The position numbers were made by a program, and so were the translations under genes. Positions 48,601-59,600 of a DNA stretch of 64,000 bases are shown here, piece after piece (the stretch's first letter is position 1; every line of letters begins with the position of its first letter). The DNA comes from Amaranthus tricolor (lineage: Eukaryota > Streptophyta > Magnoliopsida > Caryophyllales > Amaranthaceae): positions 12,145,329 through 12,209,328 of the forward strand of contig NC_080059.1 in NCBI RefSeq assembly GCF_026212465.1. Reading direction: 5' to 3'. The notes beneath the pieces were generated by a model, which searched no databases, had not been told where the DNA came from, and worked only from the letters and a program-made list of their open reading frames with translations.

Positions 48601-51600
48601 TACATAATATTGCTTTAACTTAAACACCTTGGCCCAAAGTACAATGAGTTTGATCGTGGGAAAAAATCAAATTACTGTGCACTTGCAAAGAGAATATAAT
48701 TCAAGTAGCACAAGTTGTTCAATGAAGGTATATGAAAAGTAGAAAGATAAATTGCCACTAAAAGAGGAGAGAAAAAGAGAAAGAGTTGATTATGAAGGGT
48801 TTCGGCTTGTGAATGGAGTTCTTACTCCGAGGGATTATTCTCCTAACCAAACTTTTATTTCTAACACTTTTGCTATATTTGTTGAAATGAGGGAGGTGGG
48901 GAGGATGATTGTGAGTTTAAGAAGGGTGAAGATGAAGAAGATGGTCATGATGAGTTTGAGGAGCTAGGCGTGGCACCCCATCCACCTCATGAATAGAAAT
49001 TTTGGCTATATAGGTTGGGGAAGCAAAAGGAAGTGAGAAAATTCATTTTCAATAATCATATTAGCCTATTTGGTCTTCTGGAATCAAAGGTCAAAGTGCC
49101 TTCTTTGGGGCCTTTATACTTTAACTTGTGTCCTGATTCCTAGGTGGTGTTTTACAACAAATTTAGCTTGACATGAAGGAGGAAGGATCATTGTGGGATG
49201 GACGGGTGATGGGATGAATTTGAATATTGTGTTTTACTCCTCTCAATTGATTCATTGTAGAGTGGATTCTCTTAGGAATACCAAATTTTGATGCTCTTTT
49301 GTTTATACTTTATAGAGATTTTAATAGGAAGGTCAGAAAGCTTTATGGAATGATCTTATTAAGCTTAATAAGAATATTGATGATGTTTGGTTGGTGCTTG
49401 GAGATTTTAATACTATTGATAATATGGATGAGAGGGTGGGTAGTGTTGTTCGAATGAGTCAGATTGAACATTGAGGAATTGGATGCAAAGATGGCAGTTG
49501 ATTGATTTGAAGACTAATGGTAGGTTCTTTACATGGATTAATAAGCAAGATGGTCCGATTAGTGTCCTGTCAATAATTCAATTGGGTTTCACAGGAATTC
49601 TCACTGGATGAATGATTGTGCCAATGTAGACTTGCAGAGGCTTGTTTTTTCCCAAAGGGAGCCTTTGATCATTGTCCTAGTGTTGTCAGCTCTTATAAAA
49701 CGCATAAGATAACGTTTTTTTAGATGTTCTAATATCTGGTGTGAATAGAAGGAACTTTTTAGATTTTCTTAAAAAATAGCCTAAGGAGGTCAAAGGTTGA
49801 ACAAACTATCTGGTGGTTAAGTGTTAAGACTGAAGTTTCTGGAAGTTATGATTAGGAGTTCTGATCTTCAAGAGTCTTATTAAAGCTGAAGATGAATTTA
49901 AACTGTTTCAAAATAAAATGCTACACATTCGTTTTTTTGGAGAATTCTGGTGTTCAAAACTTACTACAGGAAAGCCCATTTCCACTGATGATATTTTTAT
50001 CTTATGTGCGAGGACAATTTCTCATTTCATAATCTCTCCAATATGCATGCCACTACCTCCATGTAGCATTTATTTTTAAACAAAGGTGATATTACCCATT
50101 GTTATCTGTTGTAGAAACTTATCAGATTCTAAAAGGCATAATATAAGCCTTAATCTGAGCAAATGGCAAAGGCTCTCAAAAACTTGAATTATACTCTTTC
50201 ACCGTATTAGTTTATATCTTCTCTTGTTAATCTTGTTGCTTTAGAGTTTAGAAAACTTAAGGTGAATTGCTGTGCTACTGTCATTACACCATTTTTTTAT
50301 GGAAACCTTTCCTCCACACAGCAGAGTTTAGAAAACTGACAAACTTTGGTGTGCAGGCATATCAACAATGCAAGAGAATTCACGGATTGATGATGATGTA
50401 GTGGATGAGGAAGATGATGGTCAAAGGAGAAGAAAACGACCCAAAAAAGTGACTGGGAAGGAAAATGTTGAGACAGATGGAATATATCAAGCTCATCCTC
50501 TTAGAATCATCCTCCATGTGTATGATGATGAGGTCTCTGATTCAAAGCCTGCTAGACTTGTTACCTTGAAGTTTGAGTACCTATTTAGGCTGAATGTGGT
50601 ATGTGTGGGTGTTGATGGCTCTGATCAAGGGCCTGAAAACAACATTTTGTGCAACTTATTTCCTGACGACAAAGGCCTTGACTTACCTCAACAGGTACGA
50701 ACATATTGCTTTTATTACATGTCGACTGCTTGATTGATTGGTTCTCTGTTGCCCTAAAAATTTCTGGGACAGTTGTATATGTAATGTGTTCTTTGGAAAC
50801 GAAGGTCATTGATTCGTGGCCCCAAAATAGAGTAAATACTTTAGTTTTTAATAGTAACAATTACTTGGAATGGGAAAAACTTTACCCGTCTTAAAGTAGG
50901 ATCTACGTCAACAATTACAAACTGTAGGGGAAAACTTCAAATGGATTTGTTTCGAATAGGACTTGATTGATTCTTGACAATTGAACAAGTGACTCAACAA
51001 AGTTAGTGCCGTTGTGGAAAATTTCGAGGCCTATTGTTTTTGATTTGGAATACTTCATGTACTTTCCTCTCATTTCCGTTTCATTCCCTTATTCAACCAA
51101 ACAAATAACTATCCCCTCTCTCATCTTTTCTTTCTTCTCCTTTACATTATTTTCTCAATCAAGTGACTGCCAGACTTTTTTCTTTCCTTTATTTTTGTTT
51201 CCTTAAAAAAAGATATTTTAATTTTAAAAAGGAATAACTGTCAAAAGGTACTTACAAAAATGAACTTTTTGTAAAAAACTACATAGAATCAATTTTTTTG
51301 TCAAAACTACTTACAAAAATTGAATTTTTGTTAGAAACTACCTAGAACAAATGTTTTGTCAAAAAATATATAAAATTTGTTTTCTTTGTCAAACGCAACC
51401 TACTAATGAGATTTTTTTGACTGAAAATCGAAAAGAGGGAATGAATTGGGAGGGTTAAATCAAAACATACGATCTCGTTTATTGTCTTTAGATGCAAATG
51501 AAACACACGTGACTTTTAATTGTTCATACTAATGAAAAGTTGGATATCTTTAGTAGGTAGTGTTCGACAAAGAAAATATATTGTTTAGGTAGTTTCTAAC

Positions 51601-53232
51601 AAAAAATTATCCATGAAGTTTATGACAAAAATTAATTTTTTGTTGGTAGTTTTTAACAAAAAACTTTGTTCTGGTAGTTTTTGACATAAAGTCATTTTCT
51701 ATTGTAGTTTTTGAGGATCTTTCCTATAAAAAAAATAATCCTCCTTTCCCTGCACACATCTGACTCCTCCGTTGGGTTACCTTTCCTACTTTTACCCTCC
51801 GCCTATTCTCTGGAAGTTGGATCACACCCTCCCCACTGCCAACGATCTCCTCTCCCCTTTCCCCTAATTGGTCCAGTGTTTCCTTCCCATATTAGTATCC
51901 ACTTATACTGCATGTTTTTAAAATGACGTATAAATAACAAATGAAAGTCAAAATAAGGTAATTTACTGTTTGAACAAAGAAATTTTTTTCTTGTCCCTGC
52001 TCTTATTTCCAACACTGCTCCATCGTTACCTCCTTGCAATGCTCACCCTGTCTGCCTCTTACCATCCCAAATATGACCCAACTCTGCACCCATACCACCA
52101 TTCTCTTTGAATGCCACCAGCATGTCTCGTCACCCACTTAAAAGATCTAAACTCGTGCTTGAAGATAGTGTATTACGGGAAAGGCGAAGGGGGAAGAGGG
52201 GGAAGGGGAGGTTTTGTGGTGGGGAGAGGGGAAGGGGAGAATCTCTGGCTTTCGGGGAGGTGGTCAGAGGGGTGAGGGAGGGGTGTGCCCTGGTAGGGGT
52301 CGGGGTAGGAATTCTGGTTTTAAATTTTTTTAAACAAATATCTTTCTTTTTAGTAAAACTGCAGTTCAAAGTCTGATCAAACTCTTGTTTTAAAAAAAAT
52401 TTAAATGAAAGTCTCACTAAAAGAAACTCATAAGTCATAATAAAGTTTACCTAAACAATTGTAATTATTGGAATACGTCATGTTGAGAATCATGAGTCTG
52501 CCTAGTGCTTGAGGGCTTTCTCTTTCACTCTTGTGACAAGAGTTCGATTCCACCATGACAATATCAATTCCCTCTTCCCCTTGCCTGGCTAGCCTACCCT
52601 CTACCCGAAAAGAAAAAAATACTTCACGTTCTAAGAATGTAGGCCAAATTTGGTTTTTTCAAGAGTATTTTCTCTTATTAACATTGTTCCTCGTAGAATC
52701 CTGGAGACCTTTACTTTGTTTGTGTTTAGTCTATCCAATATCTCTTCATTTAATAATCAAGCACACAACTTGCATAATATCTCTCTCTTCTCTGTTTAAA
52801 TTTTATGATTCTTAAATTTCTTAATCCATACTATTTCTCTTAATTGTCACAATGGCATGACTTTTAAAATATAATCAATCAAGGTTAATTAATGTCAATA
52901 GAATATGAAGAAATAACTATGCTAATTTCATCATTTATCATTTGTTTATATCAATAAATAATAGGTAAGAATTCCTTTCATGGGTTCACTTGCCTTTCAT
53001 GGGTGGGTATGTTTCAACATTTTGACGCTATCTAATACTCATGTACAATTAAGAAAATAAGTTCTTGTTATAGTTCAAACATATTCTCTTCCTCTATTAA
53101 TTCATATCTATTGTCACACGATCATGCAAATCAGTAATTTCATGTCATTCTTAACTCTTGGTATCTATTGACCCACCTCTTACTCTTTTGAGTTCCTCAA
53201 ACTTCCGAACTGAAAAAATGAAAGAACAAAAC

Positions 53233-53284
<52 letters not shown>

Positions 53285-55783
53285 TTAGTGCCACTATTGG
53301 AATAAATTACTGCCGCTATTTTTGGGTCAAATGTGGACAAACAAAAAACGGAGGTATGATTATTTTAATATTGTGTGCATTATTGGTTTTTTTTTTGTTA
53401 CTCAAAATATGGGTCTTATTTTTTCGTGTTTTTTCTTGATCTGTTATTGTGCAGTCCGTTAAGCTTCTTTTGGGTGATGGAATGGAATTTGATGAAAAAC
53501 GGGGTATGCGCCCATATAAATGGGTTCAGCATTTGGCAGGAATTGATTTTTTGCCGGAGGTGTCTCCCTCTCAGATTACTAATGAAGCTATTAAATTTGA
53601 AACTGGTAAAGATGCTGTTGTTTCAGGACTTTCATTGTATCGGCAACAAAATCGTGTTCAGACAGTGGTGCAAAGAGTCAGGTCAAGGAAGAAGGCTCAA
53701 CTTACACTTGTGTGAGTGACTGCTCTATATTTGTGTAGCTTTTCAAGTGATTTGATGGAACAAGAGAATATGCGAAATACAACAGAAAGCATAATATTGA
53801 TGATTTTTGTTATGGATTCCATCTTTGTTGGTTTAGCTGCAGTTGCTTATAATTTGTTTTTATATGCATACATATGATTACTCATTTTTGCTCTTGAGAT
53901 TGCTTTATTTGAGTGTAATTGAGACTCTCTTTTGTATGTTTGTCCATGTCGAGTCTGTTTTGTTGAGTGTTTTCTTTGTTTTACAGGGAACAGCTTGATT
54001 CACTTACAAACCTTGCATGGCCCTCTATTACCTGTCAAAGTGTTCCATGGGCCCCACATGAATACTTGTGTTTTCTGAGTAAGTGGTCACCTGTAGGATC
54101 CTCTGTTAACCAGGAAATTTCTATAACTGAAGTTGAAATGGAAAATGGCCATGATTCTTTGGATGTCATCACAGTCGGAAAGGCTGATTCTTCTAAGGAA
54201 GAGTTAGGGATTGTAACAGAAGATGGGGAGCTACCATCACTGATTTCATCAACGGTATTGACTGATGATAAATCCACTGCAAATCTGAGTGATTCTAAAC
54301 GGAAGACACTAACCTCCAAAACTAAGACCCTTCCTATGAAATCTGCTAGAAGCCAGAGTTTTGGGCGTTATGAGGAGGATACAGACCTTATATTGGATAG
54401 TGAAAGTGAAATGGATGATGTTGCAAAAACTGAGAGGGAAAACGAATGTGATGTTGTTGAGGCGAATTCATGGGTGGATTATGGAGTTAAAGAATATAAT
54501 CTTGTCTTAACCAGGAAAAGAGATGCGGAGGAGGGTAATATTGATCTCCAAGCCAAGGTAGAATTTTGAGAATCAGATGTTCTTTTTTTTTTCTCTCCCT
54601 GGTTTTTCTAATTTTACTGACAGATTGTCTGTAATCGCAGATTAAAATTAGCATGGAATATCCACTGAGGCCTCCTCTTTTCAGATTAAGTTTGCTCCCT
54701 CAGTTCCCTACTGGAAACAATTCATCTGTTCACCACTCTGTATGGTACAATGAACTTCGTGCTATTGAAGCTGAGGTAGGCAATAAACTTTCTGGGGCTC
54801 TAATTGATGCTTACTGTTGAAAGCTTATATGCAATTGTCAAATGGAATTTTGGAGTATTGTTGATTCACTCGCATATAATTATTGTCTTTTTCTGATTAA
54901 GACAGATTCATAGTTGCTGTTTACTACTATAGATCGAAGTTAATTTTCACACGGTCATGTTAATTTAGTGTTTGAAAGAATTCAGAATATAATATTAAAG
55001 GATGTGAATTTTAAGCCAAAGTGTTACATTCAATATTTAATATTCTGGGTTTTTTAATTTGTTTATGGGAATACTCACATTAAATAAACCAAGCTTTGAA
55101 TGAAAAGACCACTTGCCATACACGCAGTGACCTCAGTCATATTTGTAGGACAAGGATCAAATATTCAGTGGTGAATTCTCTGTAGTTGTATCAACGTTCT
55201 TACTGTTTGATGGTGTGTTTGCTATCATATTACTGTAGGAATCTGATTAAAAAAGGCGATTGTAGATTAGTTAAATTGACTATGTAACTAGAATCTTGAA
55301 TTCACTTCAGTTATTCTTGTGTGTATTCTCTGTTTTCCTTTTGATTACAATTTTTTGTCAGTTGTGTGACTGCTTACTTTGATGGGAGGTTGGGTTGAGA
55401 TTTTGTCCTCGCCTTAAAGCTTAGTATGAGCAGTACGTCGATACAAGCTGTTATTGTCATGAATATATTTTCTTCGAGTGACACTAAATTTACTATCTAT
55501 ATTCTTGTAGGTCAATCTACACGTAGTAAAGATGTTAACCATGGATCAAGAAAACTATATATTGTCTCATCAAGTGCATTGTCTTGCTATGCTGTTTGAC
55601 CTCTATCTAAACGAAAACCAGGCCTCTCGGTCCTCAGAAGGGAAAAAGTGTAACTCTGTAATTGATATTGGTTTGTGCAAGCTGGTTAGTGGTGTATTGA
55701 ATGGCAGATTTTTCAGAGGAAGGGATCGCAGGAAGATGATATCCTGGAAGGACATGGAATGCACTCCTGGTTACCCTTTTTGA
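39699..55783 (+). CDS. THO5: THO complex subunit 5 (THOC5)
   Basis: Eight exons: 39699-39923, 41704-41994, 46958-47294, 50357-50694, 53455-53711, 53987-54557, 54641-54775 and 55511-55783. All junctions keep frame, giving 808 residues against about 819 in Arabidopsis THO5B. THO5 is part of the nuclear THO/TREX complex that packages nascent mRNA for export and contributes to small-RNA pathways in plants. Family marks in order: PEIRELVTQMFLHFVSLRQ; KAPVDYTTLQLHNLMYEKSH; KACKDFKSKYPDI; a helical stretch RKELCKLREILELKKKSLLE and KKFLSSLPSHLKTLKKASLP; AAELLPPPLYIIYSQFMAQK; an acidic/basic DDGQRRRKRPKK; MRPYKWVQHLAGIDFLP; LSLYRQQNRVQTVVQRV; EDGELPSL; SMEYPLRPPLFRLSL; YILSHQVHCLAMLFD; and FRGRDRRKMISWKDMECTPG. 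The first ATG after an in-frame stop is at 39699. Introns total more than 13 kb and hold LINE, MITE and duplicated DNA. Confidence 0.95.
40000..41500 (+). repeat. Tandem duplication in THO5 intron 1
   Basis: A unit of about 190-210 bases recurs with its anchor TAATGTTTATGCTTATC (or close variants) at about 40003, 40191, 40825, 41035 and 41239. Each is followed by combinations of TATAAGAACCTAAATTTACG, AGAAGGAGAA or GGAGAATT, and GTGGATGAC. A longer segment is also duplicated: about 40200-40460 resembles 41245-41490 (AATCCAATCTT, ACTATCAGGATTGTTATGAT or its variant, AAAAGCTCCATTTGGTT). It is intronic, so it has no direct coding effect. Confidence 0.7.
40574..40705. mobile_element. GTGAGAGAC-type MITE in THO5 intron 1
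   Basis: The left end GTGAGAGACGGTCTCTCTGA and right end GTCTCTTTGAGAGACG..CTCAC are inverted. The interior TTTGAGGTCG / TTGTATTAATTGTGC-type sequence (minus strand) matches 48143-48225. About 130 bases. It interrupts the tandem units of the intron. Confidence 0.65.
42177..42650 (-). pseudogene. LINE endonuclease fragment, antisense in THO5 intron 2
   Basis: The minus strand translates as VKSVYAPQVRLEESIERKLC, LNGHVGVCISGYENVHGGF and, after a frameshift near 42430, NATQIDCFLTRIIYRESCIN and CKVLPGEYITTQRKFLILDV. This is the endonuclease domain of plant non-LTR retrotransposons (Y-A-P-Q, D/T-L-N-G-H-V-G and S-Q-I-D blocks; the Asp of the usual DLNGH is Thr here). It is broken by frameshift and truncated at both sides. 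Confidence 0.75.
44607..44711 (+). pseudogene. LINE reverse-transcriptase fragment in THO5 intron 2
   Basis: Translates as YVSEMKTYVRTYLGGINDFY followed by IKIRLKQGFTLSSF and a stop. It resembles the segment VRT..GxxxxFxIxxGLxQGSxLSPxLF of plant LINE reverse transcriptase. Short and decayed; flanking frames do not continue it. Orientation is opposite to the endonuclease piece at 42177-42650. Confidence 0.55.
45028..45182. mobile_element. GTGAGAC-type MITE copy in THO5 intron 2
   Basis: The left end AAGACGATCTCATATTG and the right end CCGTCTCATTGTGAAACGG followed by TCTCATAC belong to the same end type as the other GTGAGAC elements. The subterminal palindrome GTTTCAcaatGAGAC-like is shared with the 2040-2285 copy. 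Confidence 0.5.
48143..48225. mobile_element. GTGAGAGAC-type MITE fragment in THO5 intron 3
   Basis: GTGAGAGACTATATTTCGGT, then ATGACCTCAAAACAAG, AATTTGTATTATTGGGCTAT. It matches the reverse complement of the element at 40574-40705, block by block, but only one end is preserved. Confidence 0.5.
48752..49800 (+). pseudogene. Decayed LINE, ORF1 end and endonuclease, in THO5 intron 3
   Basis: Piecing frames together gives an ORF1-like tail (RLVNGVLTPRDYSPNQ .. ELGVAPHPPHE), then the start of ORF2 (KEVRKFIFNNHISLFGLLES then KVKVPSLGPLYFNL), then LNIVFYSSQ-type sequence, DDVWLVLGDFNTIDNMDERV (the endonuclease GDFN core), RFFTWINKQDGP and GAFDHCPSVVSSYKTH. Stops and frameshifts separate the blocks and no reverse transcriptase follows. 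It lies in the sense orientation of the host gene. Confidence 0.75.
51235..51720. mobile_element. Foldback element with internally repeated arms, THO5 intron 4
   Basis: The left arm (about 51235-51410) and right arm (about 51548-51720) are inverted copies. Blocks in order on the left (TTTTTGTTAGAAACTACCTA, then GTTTTCTTTGTCAAACGCAA) answer to the reverse complement of the right arm (TTTTTTGTTAGAAACTACCT, then ATTTTCTTTGTCGAACACTA). Each arm is itself three to four diverged units of about 42-48 bases around TTTGTCAAAAACTAC. Loop about 140 bases. Repeat-built terminal arms are known from some Mutator-like elements; no target duplication was confirmed. Confidence 0.65.
52180..52315 (+). other. 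G-rich tract with quadruplex potential, THO5 intron 4
   Basis: A run of purine-rich sequence on the sense strand with many G-runs of three to five separated by one to five bases (AGGGGGAAGAGGGGGAAGGG, GGGGAGAGGGGAAGGGGAG, GAGGGGTGAGGGAGGGG, GGTAGGGGTCGGGGTAGG). It meets the simple G-quadruplex pattern several times over and would be present in the nascent THO5 transcript. It stands in strong contrast to the AT-rich surroundings. The frame at 52107-52376 is a by-product of its purine bias. Confidence 0.7.
53232..53280. repeat. (AT)n microsatellite in THO5 intron 4
   Basis: About 45 bases of AT dinucleotides after ACATATATACAT, ending at TTGTTTTAGTGCC, some 175 bases before exon 5. Confidence 0.85.
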
Positions 55784-56679
55784 TACTTTCTATTTCTGTT
55801 TCGAAGGCTTTTTGATGTCGTTCTCTAGAAATTAAGATGAGGGATAAAGAGAAAAGATGCAAAGAAAGGATCAAATCAGAAAACATCTAGTAATCTATGT
55901 TTCCCATTGTTTAGTTGTAATTTACTGGAAGGGGAAGATTGCTAATTATTTTTATTTGGTTTTTTAATTTCTGATTCAATTTTTGAGTAATTCTTTTTAG
56001 AGATTTCTTGAACTTTTGTGTAATTTATGGTGTGATTTTTTAATAGTTTTCATGAATTTCGGAGTGATTTTTTGAAAGTTTTCTTGAATTTTAGAGTGAT
56101 TTTTTAGGTTTTATTGAATGTATAATTTATGGGTTGGAGATAGTGCAGAAAAGAAAGAAAGACACTTGATAAAAAGAGGAGCAAGGGGGAGAATAGAGGG
56201 TATATGAATTCCTCCCTTTTACCCAATTCCATCCCATTTGATTTACCATGTTATACCATACATGCCCTAATAGTGTAAGATAATATCGATGCTTCTACTA
56301 AATTCAAAGGTACCAATAGAAGTTGGACATGTGTATCTGGTTTTCGTCCAACAGAGTACAAGAATGGGTCAAGAACATGGGTCATAACATTAACATACCC
56401 AATGCTGAGGCAAAGTAAACTGCCAATTCTACAATACAAAAAAAAAATTACAAGCAGAACCAAGGGTCGAAAATCAGAAAGTTTGTTTAGCTGACTCGAA
56501 ACAAAGCCTGTTAGTTCTCTATGAAGCCCACATAAATAAAGGGCCCTCACATAATATCAGTACACAAAATTTTGGTTAAGCCGACAAAATGTAGTTCTAA
56601 TGATGAGGGACACAAGGGCCGAAAAGGAAAATCATTTACAGTTAGTTGAGACAATGTATTTACAACACTAGCACCTCTC
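55784..56679. other. Tail-to-tail intergenic region between THO5 and EXA1
   Basis: Holds both 3' UTRs within 896 bases, so the two transcripts may overlap. About 55995-56120 is a short tandem array: diverged units of roughly 32 bases around TTTTCTTGAATTTTAGAGTG followed by ATTTTTT, seen three to four times, T-rich on the THO5 sense strand. The antisense frame 56251-56550 does not look coding. Confidence 0.55.
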
Positions 56680-59600
56680 CTAGTCTTCTACAGATTGGAT
56701 CTCGCCCATCATAATGCGGTTGCTGACAACATTGAACCCCAAAACAGCGGGGCTAACCTTTTTTCCTTTCTTCCCCTTCTTTTTCCCTCCTTTGGAAGAC
56801 CTGTTGTTACCTGCGACACCGTCTCGGTCAAAATCTTCAAAACCACAATTGTCAGAATTCATATCTCTGGCTACATTATTATAGGCCTTCAGATCATTCC
56901 GACTTAGAAATGCGAGCTCCAGGACATCTGCTGATAGCAACTCCATGTAATTCAAAAACTTCTCAATAAACTCATGATTTGGATCAAAAGATCCAAAATT
57001 TTCTATGAGAAGTGACTCGGCTTCAGATCTTGATTGCTTCAAGCAAAATTCCAGGACACTTGTGTCTGAAAGAGCAGTAAAAAAAGTATGGCATCAGCAA
57101 CATCCACAATATGCATACTGAAGTGTTGATATTCTAATGCAGTTAGACTGCTACAACACCAACGCTTAAACATGTGAAATTATGTTCATAAAAGCAAGGA
57201 CATGCGATAGAAGCAACAAGTCATACCCTTGCTTCCAGTAAGCCGAACTGATTCATTCTCGCACCATTCTCTGAAGTCCATTGCCTCTGTAGAAAAAAAG
57301 ACAGAAACAGTCATGATATTGCATACAAGGAAAAGGTCATCAACCCTGAGCTCAGTGTTTGATTGTCAAAAACCCACCCAAATGCTTTGTATTCCCATCT
57401 TGCTTTCCTTTTATACACACTTGTGCAGACGAAGGTGATGATGAAGCATAGTGCTCCAAACCCCTCCCACCAGCAGACTTCTGTCGTCTAATACTAGCTC
57501 CAGGTGTTACTTTTGTGGGAGTACTTTTGGTTGCCCAACTCCCTTGGTTATTGAGCTGAGAAAAAACTGCCCTGCTCAGAGAAAATAGTAGGAAGGAGTT
57601 AATTATTATATCTAGTACATGTCTTATTCACATTCCAAAAGATCTATATTCAATAATTTGAGATAAAGTAAAAGAGGTGCCATACAACTAGAGGTGTGCA
57701 ACTGAAACAAAATTGAACCGAACTGAAAATGACCCAAGCTTCAAAATGAAACCCTTACAATTATAGGTGTGCAACTGAGACAAAATTGAACAGAATTGAC
57801 CCGAAAATGGCCCAATCATCAAAATGAAATGTAGTTAACATGTCAACTCAATACGCAACAAAATTGAAAATGACCTGATCAAAAAAAAAATGACCCAAAA
57901 CCCAACCAGATGACCAGAAAAATCAACACCTCTACAAGCAAACTCAGGGTAGTTTCAATCAGCAAACTTTATATAGTACAACTAGTCCTGAGTTCTAACT
58001 GCCCGTTTGGTAGGTGGTAATAAATTGTGGTAATGTAAATGAAAACTAGTGTAATTTTGATTGAAAAATCTTTTGGCTTCCGTGATGGCTATGCTTGTCC
58101 AACTTCGACATCTCATTTTCTTCTTAAATTTCATTCCAATGCATTACTATTGTGAGAGGTGGTATTAGGTGATAATGGAAATTCATAAACAAAAAAACTT
58201 TTTTACGATCAAAGTTCCAACACCATGGAAATAACATGAAACTTTTGATGAAATTTTACACTATAAATCATTCTCATTACCGCCATTTAGTACAACTAAC
58301 CAATCGGGTTGCAAGGATATCAGCTAACAGATTGAGAAATCAACTTACATAATTTTTTTCAGATCCACAATGTGTACAGGTGGGTTCAAGTTTGAGTTTC
58401 ACAATATAAAGGGTAACCAAGTCATGACATGGATTAAAGATATTTGGAGAAACCATGCAAGTGTTCATCTAATCCATATTGGTGACAGATTCACGCACAT
58501 ACAAAAAGAAATTACTGGAGTATACAATTGTTAACATATTATCACTCCAATCAAAATTTCTAGATCATACCTTACTCAATAATCCAATGCACACTATTTA
58601 TACTCTTAACTTCAATCTAGGAAAGAAGGCGATAATAAATGCCAATTAGAACAAAGTAGCTCAACAATGCTGAAAATATACTTATTGGTCGTCATGTTAT
58701 TGATCACCAACAAACAATAACTTGTTTAGAGATTCAAACTGGAGAACATTTTTGGTCATCTAGTAGCGTTGCAAGAACTATCCACTAGAGATCCACTGAC
58801 AGGAACAGAAATCTGCCTCTAACAGCTAATAAGTTCAGGAAGTTAAAGATTTGGATGAAATAAGATATCTCATGCCTGAAATTTCTATCTTCTCTTGATT
58901 GCTATCAACCTTAACTTGTAAACCTTTAACTATCAAAATCCAATTCATTTAGTATCATTTAACAAGAGTTATCAGCTAGAAATAAGTCGGTTTTGAATTC
59001 ACCCAAGCAATACTATACTAGGGTAGAAGCATTATCAAATTAAAAGCAAAAACGGAATTGATAGCAAATGCAGGAGCAAATGAAAAACATACTGTTTGGT
59101 TTCTTGCTTTGACTGATCAGGTGGACCCCAAAACAAGTCATCTTCTCCTTTATGCTTCGATTGTGGAGAAAGTTGAGAAATAATTTGAACTGGAGATGCA
59201 TCTTTTGATGGTGATGACGCTGATATTGACCAAGAACCTGAACGCACCTGACTTGAATGAGGTTTTTGAGGAGTTGATATCGGAGACTGCGCAACTGGTG
59301 CCACCTTCTTTTCCTGTTCCTTCAAGATGTCCCTCAACGATGTGGGTTTGGGAAACTTTCCAGTGTCTGTAGACCATGCAGGAGCAGGAGAAGGACTAGT
59401 TGAGTCACCCTTCCAAGGTACAAAATCTCCAAGAGATGGACCAGATGGTGGTGCCGAAAAAACTTCCTTATCAGCTTGTACATGTTTAGAAAATTTTCCT
59501 TTCTCACCAGGACTTGATGCCACTGTCCCATCAGCAGAAGAAGCAACTGCAGAAACTTTTGTTCCAGCAACTTTCGCCTTTGCAGCTTTCTTGCGACTCT

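Noticed and set aside
52107..52376. Arg/Gly-rich 89-codon frame, RGG-like
   Set aside because: By-product of the G-rich intron tract in THO5; no splice-compatible context.
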